Part shown: in pieces, positions 5,645 through 6,601 of the stretch
Layout of the letters: every line of letters starts with the position of its first letter
Numbering within the stretch: position 1 is the first letter of the stretch
DNA from: Sulfurospirillum sp. UBA6790
Lineage (GTDB): Bacteria; Campylobacterota; Campylobacteria; Campylobacterales; Sulfurospirillaceae
Length of the DNA: 6,601 nt
Assembly: GCA_002452855.1 (NCBI GenBank)
Contig: DKFS01000098.1
Location: forward strand, 1-6,601
Direction of reading: 5' to 3'
Notes under the pieces: generated by a model
Database searches by the model: none
Seen by the model: only the letters and a program-made list of their open reading frames with translations
Told to the model about the DNA's origin: nothing
Made by a program: the position numbers and the translations under genes

Positions 5645-6601
5645 TTATTTCAGTTCGTCCAAAATCTCTACAAAAGCTTCTTTGAAAGCACTAAGGCCTT
5701 CATCCATCAATTCATCACATACGACATTCATTTTAATACCATTTGCTGCCAAAGAGTTAAAGAAATTCTCAATTAAATCATTACGTAATTCAATACTTTG
5801 TGCTTTTTTCTTAGAAGCAATAAATGCTTTAATCGTTCCAAGAGGTGCTGTATTAATAGCATTTCCCACCAAAAGTTCTTTAATATAATAATCTGGACTT
5901 AAACTATCGCCCTTCACGCCTGTACTTGCAAACAACGCTCGCACGTTTGGAAGCGCTTCTTTTTGAATCAATGCATAGCAACGTAAGGCATTCATAATAC
6001 CGACACGTCCTGTTACAAAATCAATTTTCTGCAACGATTCGTCCAATTTTCGATCAAATCGGCTTACAAAAATACTAATGACGGCTTTAGGAAGCACAGA
6101 AATTGATTTTTGTTCCAATGCTTGGTTGGCTTTTTTAAAAGCTTCTAAACATTTTTGGGTTTGACTATCAGAAAAAATGAGCGTCGCATTGACGTTGATG
6201 CCCTCTTTTAACAAAGCTTCCATGGCAATAAAACCTGCTTCTGTCGCAGGAACTTTTATCATCACATTGGGATAACCGATAGTGTGAAAAAGTCGTTTAC
6301 CCTCTTCAATCGTTTCATGCGCATCGTCACACAAGAAAGGATCCACTTCAATGCTAATAAAACCATCATCACCTTTTTTATACGAAGGAAGCAGTTTTTG
6401 AGCCGCTAATTGAATATCACTAATTGCTAAAGCTTCGTAAATCTCTTTCGAGGATTTGCCTTGCAATTTTGCTTTATCTTCGCTATAAGCCGCAGAGCCT
6501 AAAAAAGCCGATTTAAAAATAGAAGGATTGCTGGTTGCCGCATTGACAATATTTTTTTCAATCAACTCACCAAATTCGCCTTCTAAAAAACTTCGTTCAA
6601 C
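5645..6601 (-). CDS. tal: Transaldolase, 5' end beyond the window
   Basis: Transfers a dihydroxyacetone unit between sedoheptulose-7-phosphate and glyceraldehyde-3-phosphate in the non-oxidative pentose phosphate pathway. The frame is open to the right edge, giving 318 visible residues that begin VERSFLEGEFGE. This matches the pre-barrel start of bacterial transaldolases, so I estimate only some 10-15 residues are missing. Visible motifs, numbered from the edge, are NAATSNPSIF at about 20-29, SIEVDP at about 83-88, the Schiff-base lysine at about 116 in MIKVPAT (codon 6256-6254), NVNATLIFS at about 136-144, and GRVGIMNA further on. All key residues appear intact. A TTG at 6565-6563 could be taken for a start, but homology continues upstream of it. 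The retraction ATPase gene follows after 12 nt. The Campylobacter/Helicobacter-type single-domain Tal is the best match; a glucose-6-phosphate isomerase fusion is not present. Confidence 0.96.
   Translation of the reverse strand, partial: VERSFLEGEFGELIEKNIVNAATSNPSIFKSAFLGSAAYSEDKAKLQGKSSKEIYEALAISDIQLAAQKLLPSYKKGDDGFISIEVDPFLCDDAHETIEEGKRLFHTIGYPNVMIKVPATEAGFIAMEALLKEGINVNATLIFSDSQTQKCLEAFKKANQALEQKSISVLPKAVISIFVSRFDRKLDESLQKIDFVTGRVGIMNALRCYALIQKEALPNVRALFASTGVKGDSLSPDYYIKELLVGNAINTAPLGTIKAFIASKKKAQSIELRNDLIENFFNSLAANGIKMNVVCDELMDEGLSAFKEAFVEILDELK

Noticed and set aside
5546..5888. Plus-strand frames across the tal/ATPase junction
   Set aside because: They are antisense shadows of two strongly supported genes, with no homology or start signals.
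6551..6557. T7 run in tal as a phase-variable homopolymer
   Set aside because: Phase-variable tracts in this group are usually longer poly-G/C runs in surface genes; a T7 in a housekeeping gene of an AT-rich genome is expected.
6563..6565. TTG as the start codon of the transaldolase gene
   Set aside because: The frame stays open to the right edge and the 12 codons upstream (VERSFLEGEFGE) continue transaldolase homology, so the true start is outside the window.

Overview
The window is a compact, single-direction stretch of an AT-rich bacterial chromosome (GC about 40% by eye). It looks like Campylobacterota, probably a free-living Sulfurospirillum-type epsilonproteobacterium. The reasons are the gene order rplY-pth-LptF/G permease-lysA-HAD-pheA, which matches Campylobacter jejuni as I remember it, with tal upstream of rplY as in Helicobacter; the promoter style, with T-tracts and a -10 box but no -35 box; and the proteins themselves. 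The genus is an inference.

All genes lie on the minus strand, so transcription runs from high to low coordinates. In that order: tal (transaldolase, 5' end beyond the right edge), a PilT/PilU-type pilus retraction ATPase, rplY (ribosomal protein L25/Ctc), pth (peptidyl-tRNA hydrolase), an LptF/LptG-family permease, lysA (diaminopimelate decarboxylase), a HAD-IIA hydrolase, and the first 47 codons of pheA (chorismate mutase/prephenate dehydratase) running off the left edge. Gaps are tiny: two ATGA stop/start overlaps, and spacers of 4, 6 and 12 nt. Only two leaders are long enough for promoters, 63 nt before rplY and 79 nt before lysA, and each contains a credible -10 element. This suggests three transcription units: tal-pilT, rplY-pth-permease and lysA-HAD-pheA. 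No stretch without a gene exceeds 80 nt, and I saw no tRNA, rRNA, CRISPR array, insertion sequence or convincing terminator.

Functionally this is housekeeping: pentose phosphate metabolism, translation and peptidyl-tRNA recycling, LPS export, and lysine and phenylalanine biosynthesis. The ATPase is the one gene pointing to an accessory trait (type IV pili). I see no new multigene system. The most interesting signals are a 12-14 bp perfect palindrome, TTTACATGTAAA, found three times inside coding sequence and always in the same codon phase; a HAD protein whose second catalytic Asp is Gln; and a 13-bp inverted repeat over the lysA ribosome binding site.
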